Notes under the pieces: model-generated
What the model saw: the letters and a program-made list of their open reading frames with translations, nothing else
What the model was told of the DNA's origin: nothing
Databases searched by the model: none
Origin: Teredinibacter haidensis
GTDB lineage: Bacteria > Pseudomonadota > Gammaproteobacteria > Pseudomonadales > Cellvibrionaceae
Direction: 5' to 3'
DNA: 64,000 nt
NCBI RefSeq assembly: GCF_014211975.1
Contig: NZ_CP060084.1
Location: 3,297,001-3,361,000 of the forward strand
Translations under genes and position numbers: made by a program
Part shown: positions 47,219 to 55,651 of the stretch, one piece after another
How the letters are laid out: each line of letters starts with the position of its first letter
Position numbering within the stretch: the stretch's first letter is position 1

Positions 47219-47292
47219 GCCTAACAGACGCAAGCACTCGGAATAATTTTCCGCTACGCAGCGAAGCTGCGCCGGTGTTTGAGGCGTTAACT
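47219..47292 (+). other. attC-like site 2 (74 bp)
   Basis: Outer boxes GCCTAAC (47219-47225) and GTTAACT (47286-47292). Inner arms CAAGCACTCGG and CCGGTGTTTG pair with one wobble and one unpaired T on the left arm. The loop holds its own hairpin CGCAGC-GAA-GCTGCG. Its first box is the exact complement of GTTAGGC at 44517, the start of the same cassette, as expected for a circularised cassette attC. Confidence 0.75.
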
Positions 47293-47356
47293 TTCCCCCT
47301 GATATCAGTCTGCGTTATATTATGTTAAATGTGTGCAAACAAAGGAGCGAGATTCA

Positions 47357-47824
47357 ATGAAGATAAGCCTGATCGATCAAACCAAATACCCTAAATTCAC
47401 GCAGTATATAAGGTTTCAATTTCCAAAATTAATTAAAAATTCAGTTGTCGTTAAAAACGCAGCTAAATACGGCAATCTCAGCTTTGTGGAGTTCAAGAAT
47501 ACGATAACGTGGGGAACGTCACCTGAAATCGTGATAACTGATTTGCATTCAGGACAATGTGGCGTCCCGAAAGCCTATGGTTGTTTTAGGCATTCTAATC
47601 CAGGAAACATTGAAATCCATATCGGTGTTATAAAGGACTTCGAGAAAAACTCAGCTAACACTATCGATAAGAATAAAGCGGGTAATGCTGTGTATGTTGC
47701 TGGCGCAACCATTTTACACGAGCTTTGTCATTGGGGTAATCATAACAATATACCTCCTATTCCTGAGGTGATTGAAATGGGCGCCGAATTCGAAAAATCT
47801 ACTTATGGGAAGGTGATATATTAA
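47357..47824 (+). CDS. Unknown protein with an HExxH metalloprotease-like motif
   Basis: 155 residues from ATG 47357, preceded by AAAGGAG nine bases away; a GTG at 47333 is in frame but has no such site. The C-terminal part has TILHELCHWGNH, an HExxH zinc-site motif (His121 to His125 in this numbering) with another His four residues on. No signal peptide. First gene after attC site 2, so probably the first gene of the next cassette. One base separates its stop from the next gene's start. The fold is unknown; the motif alone suggests a zinc peptidase or peptidase-like toxin. Confidence 0.6.
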   Translation: MKISLIDQTKYPKFTQYIRFQFPKLIKNSVVVKNAAKYGNLSFVEFKNTITWGTSPEIVITDLHSGQCGVPKAYGCFRHSNPGNIEIHIGVIKDFEKNSANTIDKNKAGNAVYVAGATILHELCHWGNHNNIPPIPEVIEMGAEFEKSTYGKVIY

Positions 47825-47825
47825 A

Positions 47826-48395
47826 ATGAAATATTTCCCTAAAAAATACTATTTAGCCGTCATTGGATTATTTATAGCATTTAATGCTTTCGCCACTAAA
47901 ATAGCACCTATATCTATTGAAGAACTACTGAGCGATTCATCAGTCGTAACAATTATTAACGTTAAACAAGCTAGCTTATCGGTTGATCAGTATGAAGTTA
48001 TCTATTCAGGAGAAAAAAAGAATTACCTAAATCATGAGGCAACTATCGTTGACCCTATTAAAGCAGGCTATGCTGATAAAACTATAAAATTTTTGAGCCG
48101 TAAACCTTTACTTGTAAATCAAGAATATTTGGTATTCCTGAACTCTTCAGAATCTGGCGAACTATTTGTTGCTCAAGCAGGATTTGCAGCGTTCGAAAAA
48201 ACATATATTTCCTTCGCGCAGGGCATTAAAGAAAGTATTCGAGTCCCTTCAAGCTATATTTCTCTTTCGAAAGATGTAGCGACAACTCCTGGGGTTACAA
48301 AGCTTAATGAGCAGTCTTCTTATGTCTGGGCCGAATGGTTGCCGTTTAAAAAGTGGATGATTAGCCATCTAGATTCTCTGCATTCTGTAAAATAA
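47826..48395 (+). CDS. Secreted protein of unknown function
   Basis: 189 residues with a clear signal peptide (MKYFPKKYYLAVIGLFIAFNAFA, cleavage near 23) and no membrane segments after it. The mature part is beta-rich (SVVTIINVKQASLSVDQYEVIYSG) and ends with WAEWLPFKKWMISHLDSLH. It follows the HExxH protein by one base and is surely cotranslated. A periplasmic partner or inhibitor of that protein is possible but not shown. No family recognised. Confidence 0.6.
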   Translation: MKYFPKKYYLAVIGLFIAFNAFATKIAPISIEELLSDSSVVTIINVKQASLSVDQYEVIYSGEKKNYLNHEATIVDPIKAGYADKTIKFLSRKPLLVNQEYLVFLNSSESGELFVAQAGFAAFEKTYISFAQGIKESIRVPSSYISLSKDVATTPGVTKLNEQSSYVWAEWLPFKKWMISHLDSLHSVK

Positions 48396-48661
48396 CTAAA
48401 GTGCTACTACGTACAATGTCAGAAAATTCATGTTATTTAGTATGTTTGATCACCTGCAAAGTTAACAAGGCTATCAATATGACCGTTATGGTACCAAGCA
48501 TGTCCACCTACCATTTTTTTTGTGCGATCAAACCTTGGCTCTCAAGAAGCTCTTTCAATATTGCCATATTCACTCCTTATGTCCTTGAGCTATACCAATA
48601 ACTCTTACTTGATATCCCACAGGAAATCGCAAGATTTTGGGCGCACTTTGCGCCGGTGTTT
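48396..48661. other. Degenerate sequence after the two-gene cassette
   Basis: No intact gene. On the minus strand, AAGGAG precedes a 19-codon frame near 48511-48567 (MAILKELLESQGLIAQKKW) that resembles the tail of group II intron maturases. GGCGCACTTTGCGCCGG near 48639-48655 shares TGCGCCGGTGTTT with attC site 2, so a decayed attC is possible. Confidence 0.35.
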
Positions 48662-48885
48662 TCAATAGTTCATACGCAACTCTGTTCGATTCCATGCGTC
48701 AAGGTCAATACACTTTTGAAGCGCTTTGGCGATACCAAAGTAATTGAGAGAACGTGCTGCTTGCTTTCGTACGGTGTCTTTGAATTTCGCCAGTGAGCCC
48801 TTCTGCCAAATTGTCGCCGTTCCGTGGAAGGGGAACCCCAAGTATTTATATTTTTCGCGCAGGGCCTCTTTTCTATTGCTCTAGT
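48662..48885 (-). pseudogene. Remnant of a group II intron reverse transcriptase/maturase (C-terminal part)
   Basis: An open minus-strand frame reads NRKEALREKYKYLGFPF, a KFKDTVRK stretch, NYFGIAKALQKCIDL, then LDAWNRTELRMNY and a TGA, with KHRRKVRP beyond it. This follows the C-terminal pattern of group II intron proteins (YLGF..., GWxxYFxLA..., LDxWxRxxLRxxxWKxxRK). About 25 residues of the usual spacing are missing and TGG has become TGA. The upstream catalytic YADD region is absent. Class IIC-attC introns insert into attC sites, which fits the neighbourhood. No intact intron RNA is visible. Confidence 0.6.
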
Positions 48886-49571
48886 TCCTCTTTCGTTAAA
48901 TCTCTATATCCCGCTTCATCTAGTTCACGCAACATAATATTGCCTACTCTAAAACGATGAAGGGTTAATACTTCACTTTGAAAGTGGCCGAACATTCTTT
49001 TTATTTGATGGTAACGGCCTTCAACGAGTTCGACGATGGCTGTGTGCGTATTGGTTGGGGTGAGTTTGGCGGGGCGGGTCGTGAGTTTTTCGTAGGCAAA
49101 GTAAATGCCTTGGGAAAAAGCCTTTACCATGCCGTCTGTAATCGGCTTGCTGAGCGTTACCTGATAGTGCTTGGTGATATGATTTTCTGGCGAAAACAAG
49201 GCACGCGACCAGGTGCCGTCGTTGGTGAGGAGTACGATTCCTGTTGAGTTAAAATCTAGTCGGCCTGCGATATGGAGTTCGTTTTTATTGGGGGTATTGA
49301 GTAGATCGATAACGGTTTTGTGTTGCTTGTCTGTGGTTGCACAAACCACCGCTTTCGGCTTGTTGAGCATAATATAGCGTGGCTTTTTGTCTTGCAGAAC
49401 TTCGCCGCTAAGCGTTATGTGTGAAAACTGGTTCACGATCATTTTTCTATCGTGAGCGATACTTCCATCCACCGTGATCTGTTTTTTTGCCAGTAGCAGC
49501 CGCACGTCACCGAGGGGTGTTTGGGTGTGCTGACTAATCAGGCGGTCGAGCCGTGAGTGCGTGGATTTCAT
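48873..49571 (-). CDS. rsuA: RsuA-family 16S rRNA pseudouridine synthase
   Basis: Converts uridine to pseudouridine in rRNA (position 516 of 16S for RsuA). An N-terminal S4 RNA-binding domain (about residues 1-60) is followed by the catalytic block AGRLDFNSTGIVLLTND with the essential Asp, and the tail VEGRYHQIKRMFG. Start ATG 49571 gives 232 residues. A longer frame to 49670 adds a non-conserved leader. The intron remnant abuts its 3' end, so the last residues may have been altered. RsuA is chosen over RluB/E/F from size and sequence feel. Confidence 0.85.
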   Translation of the reverse strand: MKSTHSRLDRLISQHTQTPLGDVRLLLAKKQITVDGSIAHDRKMIVNQFSHITLSGEVLQDKKPRYIMLNKPKAVVCATTDKQHKTVIDLLNTPNKNELHIAGRLDFNSTGIVLLTNDGTWSRALFSPENHITKHYQVTLSKPITDGMVKAFSQGIYFAYEKLTTRPAKLTPTNTHTAIVELVEGRYHQIKRMFGHFQSEVLTLHRFRVGNIMLRELDEAGYRDLTKEELEQ

Positions 49572-49781
49572 ATTACCGCGTCGCGTTTGTGAGATTAAGA
49601 TTTTAACAAATATTCGCGCCTTCGTTACTGTTACCGGCGTTTGGGGCCAAGCGATAAATTTGAATTCCACTAGCCGCTTGTTGCAAAACGTAAGCGCGGC
49701 GTCAGCCCTTTTTTAAGGTTGCGCTGGCAGCGACCAACGATTAACACTCTCGCCTTTCATAATCGTACCGTTGCACTCAGC

Positions 49782-50360
49782 CTAGCCGGGCGACGGTTCT
49801 GTAAACCACGTCTCGAGCAACGCCTCTAGTTGCTCATTTTCAAACGGTTTCTGCAGTACTGCATCGGCCCCCATCGACAGGGTTTTTGACAGGGCTTGTT
49901 TATCTAACCCCGATATAACAACGATTTTTCCGCACTTTTCGGCGGCGACTTTTTCCAACACCTGAAAGCCGTCCATCGTTGGCATCTGTAAATCCAGCGT
50001 CATTAGTGCGGGCTTCTGGCTCGCATAAAACAGACCCGCGCTAAAGCCATCGTTGGCGACCGAAACCTCAAAGCCCTTGCCGCGTAAAATACGCTTTATG
50101 GCATTGGCCATCGGTATTTCATCGTCTACCACAAGCGCTGAGCGTAGCGTCGGCTGAAAGATGTCCGGCAGGGGCATTTTGTGTGCGTTCATAAAGGCAA
50201 TAAGGTCACCCCGCATAATGCGGTTGTCCCCTCGCGCGCCGGGCAGCTGGTGTGCCTCGAGCCAGCCTTTAGCAATCCAATTCAGCACGGTACGCAGCGA
50301 TACGCCACACAGGCGGGCAACCTCGCCAGAGCTGTACATCTCTTTATTAGAACCGGTCAT
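49782..50360 (-). CDS. Response regulator with N-terminal MerR/excisionase-type HTH and C-terminal REC
   Basis: 192 residues with the DNA-binding part first: YSSGEVARLCGVSLRTVLNWIAKGWLEAHQLPGARGDNRIMRGDLIAFM (about 9-57). A full receiver follows (about 74-190): VVDDE, phospho-acceptor Asp123 in LDLQMPTMDG, VISG, and KPF. It is divergent from the H-NOX operon across a 165-bp gap. In Shewanella the H-NOX kinase phosphorylates three regulators, one of them the DNA-binding HnoC; this protein is a good candidate for the same role here. That link is inference. Confidence 0.85.
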   Translation of the reverse strand: MTGSNKEMYSSGEVARLCGVSLRTVLNWIAKGWLEAHQLPGARGDNRIMRGDLIAFMNAHKMPLPDIFQPTLRSALVVDDEIPMANAIKRILRGKGFEVSVANDGFSAGLFYASQKPALMTLDLQMPTMDGFQVLEKVAAEKCGKIVVISGLDKQALSKTLSMGADAVLQKPFENEQLEALLETWFTEPSPG

Positions 50361-50434
50361 TTAGCCACCTACTTTTTATAACCAAGGTGAAATTTTAGCC
50401 AATCACCCATAACAAACGAATCTTTCTGAGGTTC

Positions 50435-50460
50435 ATGATATTCATGTTATAAATGATATT
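50435..50460. promoter_or_regulatory. Direct repeat ATGATATT in the gap between the HTH regulator and the H-NOX operon
   Basis: ATGATATT at 50435-50442 and 50453-50460, starts 18 bp apart, in a 165-bp divergent intergenic region. Placement fits an operator for the neighbouring HTH regulator. Low-complexity AT sequence, so chance is possible. Confidence 0.3.
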
Positions 50461-50525
50461 ACACTTACAGTGCTTATTATTTAACCAGAAATACGCCAAC
50501 ATAAACGACAACTGAGGAAACCGTG

Positions 50526-51830
50526 ATGCAAATCACTCATTTGCCGCCCTGTATTCTGTTTGTAGATGACGAAATTCCGATTTTGAGAGCCATGAAGCGC
50601 CTCGCCCGCGACGAACAGTGGCAGGTTCATTGCGCCAGCTCGGCCGAGCAGGGGCTCGAGATCATTAAGAGACATGCTGTAGATGTGGTTGTCTCCGATA
50701 TGCGTATGCCGGGTATGGATGGTGCGGAATTTCTCTCGCAAGTGCGGCGCGAACGGCCCAACACGGAACGGATATTGATTACCGGGTACTCGGATATCCA
50801 TGCCCTGGAAAAGGTCGTCAACGAAGCGAAGATTTTTAATTACATCTCAAAGCCGTGGGATGATCAGGTGCTCACTAGCGTTATCCAGAGCGCTATTGAA
50901 TTCCAAGCCTCGCAGAAAGAGCGTCGCCGCCTGGAAAAACTTACCAGCACACAGAATCGCAAGCTTGGACGCTTGGCGCTCAGCCTAGACTGCCGGGTGA
51001 AGGAAAAGGATATAGAAGTACAGCAGGCGCTATCGCTCCTGCAAACGGAGCACGAACGCGCGCAATCACGAGCTCGCCAGCTATTACACGCCGTGTCGAA
51101 CCTGGTTGAACTCAGCGGCAAGGGTGATGGCAATGCGCAATTTATTACGGATAGCGCCGCCAAGGTTGCGAGCCAGCTAACACTACCGGAAAGGGATCTC
51201 GACAATTTACTGCTGGCTAGCCAGCTCCATAATATAGGTAGCCTGGCCACCGCAGATTATTGGTCTTACCGTGTTATTTCAGATATGGATGACAACGAAC
51301 TGAAACGTTACCAAGCCCAGATCAAACTTAGTGAAGCGGTGCTCAGCGGTTTAAATTCCCTGGCTGGGGTGGCGGAGATTATCGGTAAGCATAAAGAACA
51401 TCTGGATGGTAGCGGCTACCCTCGCGGCTTAAGCGCCGAAGCGATACCGCTGGGCGCCAGAATTATGTGTGTGGTAACAGAATACGTGCTGCTTTGCGAA
51501 GGCCGACGCACGAAAGGCGTTGCCGGACACAAAGCTGCCCGACGCTATATCGAAAACTTAGTCGGCACCAACTTCGACAAAGGTGTCGTCGGGGCTTTCT
51601 TCTTTATCGTCGATGAAAACACCTTACGCCGGGACTCAACTATACTCACCAAAGACCAGCAACAGCTGATACCCGGGATGGTCTTGGCGGCGAACATTTA
51701 TACCCCCAACGATGTGCTACTTCTTAAGTCGGGAACCACGCTAAGCTCAGCCCATATCGATAAACTTTGGGTTTACGAAAACAGTACTGGTGATCATTTG
51801 GATATTCACGTCTGTAGACCGTTTAGCTAG
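50526..51830 (+). CDS. Response regulator with degenerate HD-GYP domain (HnoD-like)
   Basis: 434 residues. REC domain (LFVDDEIPILRAMKRL, acceptor Asp58 in SDMRMPGMDG, KPWDD), a long coiled coil (about 128-190) and an HD-GYP-type domain. The catalytic HD reads LHNIGS (Asp to Asn), and the downstream HPxxG and HHE positions are changed (YQAQIKLSE; KHKEHLDGSGYP), though GSGYPRGL is kept. It is thus unlikely to cleave cyclic di-GMP. This matches HnoD of Shewanella, a degenerate HD-GYP regulator in the H-NOX network. ATG 50526 is used; a GTG one codon upstream also fits. First gene of a three-gene operon, nine bases before the H-NOX gene. Confidence 0.85.
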   Translation: MQITHLPPCILFVDDEIPILRAMKRLARDEQWQVHCASSAEQGLEIIKRHAVDVVVSDMRMPGMDGAEFLSQVRRERPNTERILITGYSDIHALEKVVNEAKIFNYISKPWDDQVLTSVIQSAIEFQASQKERRRLEKLTSTQNRKLGRLALSLDCRVKEKDIEVQQALSLLQTEHERAQSRARQLLHAVSNLVELSGKGDGNAQFITDSAAKVASQLTLPERDLDNLLLASQLHNIGSLATADYWSYRVISDMDDNELKRYQAQIKLSEAVLSGLNSLAGVAEIIGKHKEHLDGSGYPRGLSAEAIPLGARIMCVVTEYVLLCEGRRTKGVAGHKAARRYIENLVGTNFDKGVVGAFFFIVDENTLRRDSTILTKDQQQLIPGMVLAANIYTPNDVLLLKSGTTLSSAHIDKLWVYENSTGDHLDIHVCRPFS

Positions 51831-51838
51831 GAGCTTAT

Positions 51839-52381
51839 ATGAAAGGCGCTGTATTTATCGCCCTCAACGATATGATTGAAACCGAGTATGGAATTAATGC
51901 ATGGGAGAGCATACTCGACAAAGTAAAACCCGAATCAGAGGGCATTTACGCATCCGCATCCAGTTACAGAGATGAAGAAGTTGTCGATTTGGTGGTGGCC
52001 ATTGCGGAATATCTGGGTGCCGACCCCCACTTGGTTACGCGAAAATTTGGCCACTACCTGTTTAGCCAGCTCAACTCAAAATTCCCCATATTCACCAGCC
52101 TGCACACGCAATATTTCAATTTTCTCTCCAGTATTGAAGGCGTGATTCACAAAGAAGTGAGAAAGCTTTATCAGGATGCGGCACTGCCCAGTATTCGCTG
52201 TGATCAACTCAACGATAGCCATATACAAATGCACTACTCTTCACCGAGAAAACTCTGCTTTCTGGCGGAAGGTCTGGTGAGTGGAGCTGCGGAACATTAC
52301 GGCGTCAATGTCGATATTAATCAACAGCAATGCGTCCATAAGGGCGCTAACACCTGTATTATTGATATTAAACTGGTATGA
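51839..52381 (+). CDS. H-NOX haem nitric oxide-binding protein
   Basis: Cytosolic haem sensor; proteobacterial stand-alone H-NOX proteins bind NO and inhibit a partner kinase or cyclase. 180 residues, typical. Proximal haem ligand is probably His104 (GVIHKEVRKL...LPSIRC) and the haem-propionate motif YxSxR is Tyr133-Ser135-Arg137 (MHYSSPRKL). The N-terminus MKGAVFIALNDMIETEYGINAWESIL is the family start. AGGAG precedes ATG 51839. It overlaps the kinase gene by four bases (ATGA), so the two are made together. Confidence 0.95.
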   Translation: MKGAVFIALNDMIETEYGINAWESILDKVKPESEGIYASASSYRDEEVVDLVVAIAEYLGADPHLVTRKFGHYLFSQLNSKFPIFTSLHTQYFNFLSSIEGVIHKEVRKLYQDAALPSIRCDQLNDSHIQMHYSSPRKLCFLAEGLVSGAAEHYGVNVDINQQQCVHKGANTCIIDIKLV

Positions 52382-53319
52382 CAAATATCGATTACAAGGC
52401 TGCGTACCAACGCCAAAAAAAAGCGCGTGAATTGGCAGACAAACTGCTAGAGGATAAATCCCGCGAGCTTTACGAAGCCAACTCGACACTTACCTCCGCT
52501 TACAATCGGTTGAAACATCAGAAAGCCCAGTTGCTGCACCAGGAAAAGCTCGCTTCTATTGGCCAGCTTTCGGCCGGCGTTGCCCACGAAATCAATAATC
52601 CCTCGGCCTATGTTAAAAGTAATCTCTCCGCTTTAAAAAAATACCGGGAATCTCTTACCGGCTTTATCGCCGATATCGAACACCTTTGTGCTAACCAGCA
52701 TTCAGAAAAGCAATTCGCACAGTCAAAATCGCAATACGATATCGATTTTTTAATGGATGATTTCGATGATATTCTTATTGACTCCATTTCCGGCATGGAA
52801 AAAATCGCGGGCATTGTGCGCAGCCTTAAGGATTTTTCTCGCCCGGATCAAGACGAAAAACAATTTTTCTCCGTCAATGAATGTATAAGAAATACACTGA
52901 AGCTGGTATTAAATGAAATAAAATACAAAGCGGAAATTGTAGAACACTATGGCGACACCCCAGACGTTCTAGGTTATTCCGGTGGGTTTTCCCAGGTGGT
53001 GCTAAACCTTCTGGTAAATGCAACCCACGCTATTGAAGAAAAAGGCACGATCACCATCACCACAGGCCAGTCGGACGAAGGTATTCGAATCGATATTGCC
53101 GATACCGGCAAGGGCATTGCCCCCGCAGACCTGCTGCGTATTTTCGACCCGTTTTTTTCCACCAAACCCGCCGGCCAGGGCACCGGGCTTGGCTTGTCGA
53201 TATCCCATGGCATTATCGAAAAATTGGGAGGAAGGCTCAGAGCCAGCAGCGTGCTACAGCAGGGCTCGACGTTTACCATTCTGTTACCCCACACCCCGAA
53301 CGATGCCGAAGCACCCTAA
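52378..53319 (+). CDS. Soluble H-NOX-associated histidine kinase
   Basis: 313 residues, no membrane segment. N-terminal coiled coil (about 10-55), H-box with His70 in LASIGQLSAGVAHEINNPSAY, N-box QVVLNLLVNATHAIEEKG, and G-boxes DTGKGIA and GTGLGLSIS. The stub N-terminus leaves no sensor of its own; the overlapping H-NOX protein would provide it. Probable targets are the HD-GYP regulator upstream, the HTH regulator and perhaps the NtrC-type regulator at 55.8 kb. Its stop codon overlaps the stop of the convergent glycosyltransferase by four bases. Confidence 0.92.
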   Translation: MTNIDYKAAYQRQKKARELADKLLEDKSRELYEANSTLTSAYNRLKHQKAQLLHQEKLASIGQLSAGVAHEINNPSAYVKSNLSALKKYRESLTGFIADIEHLCANQHSEKQFAQSKSQYDIDFLMDDFDDILIDSISGMEKIAGIVRSLKDFSRPDQDEKQFFSVNECIRNTLKLVLNEIKYKAEIVEHYGDTPDVLGYSGGFSQVVLNLLVNATHAIEEKGTITITTGQSDEGIRIDIADTGKGIAPADLLRIFDPFFSTKPAGQGTGLGLSISHGIIEKLGGRLRASSVLQQGSTFTILLPHTPNDAEAP

Positions 53320-54344
53320 CTTACCTTACGCAGCTTTAATTCGTTTATAGCCTCCGAAACAGTCATCGCCGCCGTTTCCATTGCGCTATACCAGGCCTTT
53401 GGCAGCAAGGTAAGAAACGAACAGCCCAGGGTTACCAGCGTGCGAGCCGGTTCAAATTTAACGATGCGCCAATTTGATAGCAATGCCGAAAAACTCAGGC
53501 TCAAGGCTTTAATGCTGTTGCGCGACTGAATGGCCCGTCGTGCTAAATATCGCTTTTGGTAGGCCTCGGCAAGGCTATACCACTGTTTGAAAAATGCCGG
53601 GTTTAGATGCTGATTTTTAAGCACGGATTTATTCCAGGCTTCAAACTGCTTATCGAGATTCGCAGATAGGCCACCAGAGTTAACGCGGTAAAGTGTCAGC
53701 GCCTCGCCAATGCCGCCAAACTGCCAAGCGGTTTTTAGGGCGGTACGCAGCCAGAATTCAACATCTTCCGACTGCCGAAAGGCCTCATCAAAATAGACTG
53801 TCCTATAGTGTCCATCATGCTCGCGTATTTCAGAAATTTGAGTTAATACACTATGGCGGATAACGGCGGCAGAACCGTTACCAATGGGGTTGCGGCAAAA
53901 AATATCTGCTGCGGAAATGTCCTTCAGTTTGGGATACTGCCCTATGCCCATATCGTTACCCTCTTCATCAATAAAACGAGAGGCACTGTAACTAATACCC
54001 AAGCGCGGGTTATCACGAAAGTGGCGAAGGTGGCGATGCAATTTATTGGGCGCCCAGGCATCGTCTGAATCCAATAGGGCGATGTAGACACCACCAGCGT
54101 GATTAATACCGGTGTTTCGAGCTGCGGCAAGCCCCATATTCTGCTGGTGAACAACTTTAATACGCGTATCCTGGTAGCTATTGACAATATCCAGGGTGCT
54201 ATCGGTGCAACCATCGTCCACGCACAAAAGTTCGAACTGTGTATAGGTTTGAGACAGCACTGAATCAATCGCTGTTGCAACATATTTTTCAACATTATAG
54301 AGCGGCATAACTACCGAAAAAATGGGTTTGCAATCGTTACTCAT
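53316..54344 (-). CDS. Family 2 glycosyltransferase
   Basis: GT-A fold enzyme adding a sugar to a lipid-linked EPS repeat. FSVVMPLYNVEKYVATAIDSVLSQTY, the nucleotide-binding CVDDGCTD and metal-binding ALLDSDDAW are all in the first 120 residues. 342 residues; the last 80 are variable with a weak hydrophobic patch. It starts four bases inside the flippase gene (ATGA overlap), forming a two-gene unit. Sugar unknown. Confidence 0.9.
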   Translation of the reverse strand: MSNDCKPIFSVVMPLYNVEKYVATAIDSVLSQTYTQFELLCVDDGCTDSTLDIVNSYQDTRIKVVHQQNMGLAAARNTGINHAGGVYIALLDSDDAWAPNKLHRHLRHFRDNPRLGISYSASRFIDEEGNDMGIGQYPKLKDISAADIFCRNPIGNGSAAVIRHSVLTQISEIREHDGHYRTVYFDEAFRQSEDVEFWLRTALKTAWQFGGIGEALTLYRVNSGGLSANLDKQFEAWNKSVLKNQHLNPAFFKQWYSLAEAYQKRYLARRAIQSRNSIKALSLSFSALLSNWRIVKFEPARTLVTLGCSFLTLLPKAWYSAMETAAMTVSEAINELKLRKVS

Positions 54345-55600
54345 GAGAACACCTTTTGATTAATCATTTTATTGCTGTGGAATATTTTTAGCTGTAGCAG
54401 TAGTGGCAATAGGCAACTAAAACTTGCCAGCAGCGTCACCCAGGCAAGCGCCAAAGACGTGGAGGGCTGAACCAGGATAATCGCCAGTGCTGCAGACACC
54501 ACGGTAAACGCGATAAGGAACACTTCGCGTAACGTTTCCCTGCGCGCGCGCAGAAAAACCGAGAAGGTATCGGTAAATATGGCTGACACGCCGGTGATAC
54601 ACAGAATCGAAACCAAAGCCGCAGAAGACTCCCACTTCTGCGGGAATAGCAGTGCGATATACACCGGGGCAAGCAGCGATTGAGCCACAAAAACGAGTGA
54701 TATCGCTGCGGCAAAGGTCAGCGATTTACGCAACACCTGCGGCCCCATTCCTCGTCGCAACTGCTCACAGACGTAGGGGTACAGCCCCGAGATATAGGCC
54801 GTAATTATCGACTGGCTTAAACCGACCCCGGCATTTTTTGCAAAGCTGTAATAGCCGAAGGCTAAAGGGTCCAATAGCCGCGCGGCAATAAGTACATCCA
54901 GTTGCGCGCGCAAAACACGCAAGCCCTCTGCGGCAAATATATGGCTGGAGGTTTTCGCCAAGGGGAAAAACAACGAAGCTTTAAATGCGGGGGCATAGGT
55001 TTTAACCGAGGCCACGCCAAAGATAACAACCCAGCACACAGCGGTAATAATTTTTGCATAGGCAACGGAAAACACACCCTGATCAAGTAAAAGAAATACG
55101 GCAATGCTCAGGTTATCAACGCTTACGGTTACGGCATTCGCTAACGAAAAATAACGGAAGCGATTTTCACGCTGCAGCATAAATACTTTCACAGCAACAA
55201 TGGGGTAACACAGGTAGGTGATCGCCATAATTTGCAACAGCGGCTTTAATTCCTGCTGCTGGTAGAAATCGGCAATACTTTCGGCGGCCAAAAACTGTAA
55301 CAACGTTAGCGCAACGCACACGCACCACTGCAATAGCGAGGCATTGCCAGCGGTTTCACTAAGCTCTGCGTGACCACATTGAATCACTACTGCCCCCGCA
55401 CCCGCGCGGCTGAAAATTCTAATCAATTCGTGGCAGGCAAGTGCCAGGCAGGCAATACCAAATATTTCCGGGCTTAGGCAGGCCGCCATGGCGATAACCG
55501 TGATCAAGCGACTCACTTTTGCCACCGCCTCGGTAATAAGCATCCAGCTGGTATTACGGAAAAGTTTATCGGCAATAAGATGTTGCAGGGCTGGAGGCAT
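54341..55600 (-). CDS. Polysaccharide flippase (Wzx/MATE-like oligosaccharide exporter)
   Basis: Twelve to fourteen hydrophobic helices over 419 residues; moves lipid-linked repeat units across the inner membrane. The sequence fits the polysaccharide synthase family (LISRLITVIAMAACLSPEIFGIACLALACHELIRIFSRAG). An in-frame ATG at 55627 would place the start on top of the predicted transcription start of the sigma-54 promoter at 55636-55651. I therefore prefer MPPALQHLIADKLFRNT at 55600. Confidence 0.87.
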   Translation of the reverse strand: MPPALQHLIADKLFRNTSWMLITEAVAKVSRLITVIAMAACLSPEIFGIACLALACHELIRIFSRAGAGAVVIQCGHAELSETAGNASLLQWCVCVALTLLQFLAAESIADFYQQQELKPLLQIMAITYLCYPIVAVKVFMLQRENRFRYFSLANAVTVSVDNLSIAVFLLLDQGVFSVAYAKIITAVCWVVIFGVASVKTYAPAFKASLFFPLAKTSSHIFAAEGLRVLRAQLDVLIAARLLDPLAFGYYSFAKNAGVGLSQSIITAYISGLYPYVCEQLRRGMGPQVLRKSLTFAAAISLVFVAQSLLAPVYIALLFPQKWESSAALVSILCITGVSAIFTDTFSVFLRARRETLREVFLIAFTVVSAALAIILVQPSTSLALAWVTLLASFSCLLPLLLQLKIFHSNKMINQKVFS

Positions 55601-55635
55601 TGTGGATCTCGGTTGATGTATTTTCATCTACACAG

Positions 55636-55651
55636 AGCAAACACCCTGCCA
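55636..55651 (-). promoter_or_regulatory. Sigma-54 promoter of the flippase-GT2 unit
   Basis: On the minus strand TGGCAGGGTGTTTGCT: GG and GC ten bases apart, with TGGCA and TTTGCT flanks. 36 bp before ATG 55600. Confidence 0.75.

Noticed and set aside
53316..53319. Four-base overlap of the convergent kinase and GT2 stop codons as a regulatory antisense arrangement
   Set aside because: Tight convergence is common in compact genomes and no terminator or antisense promoter is visible.
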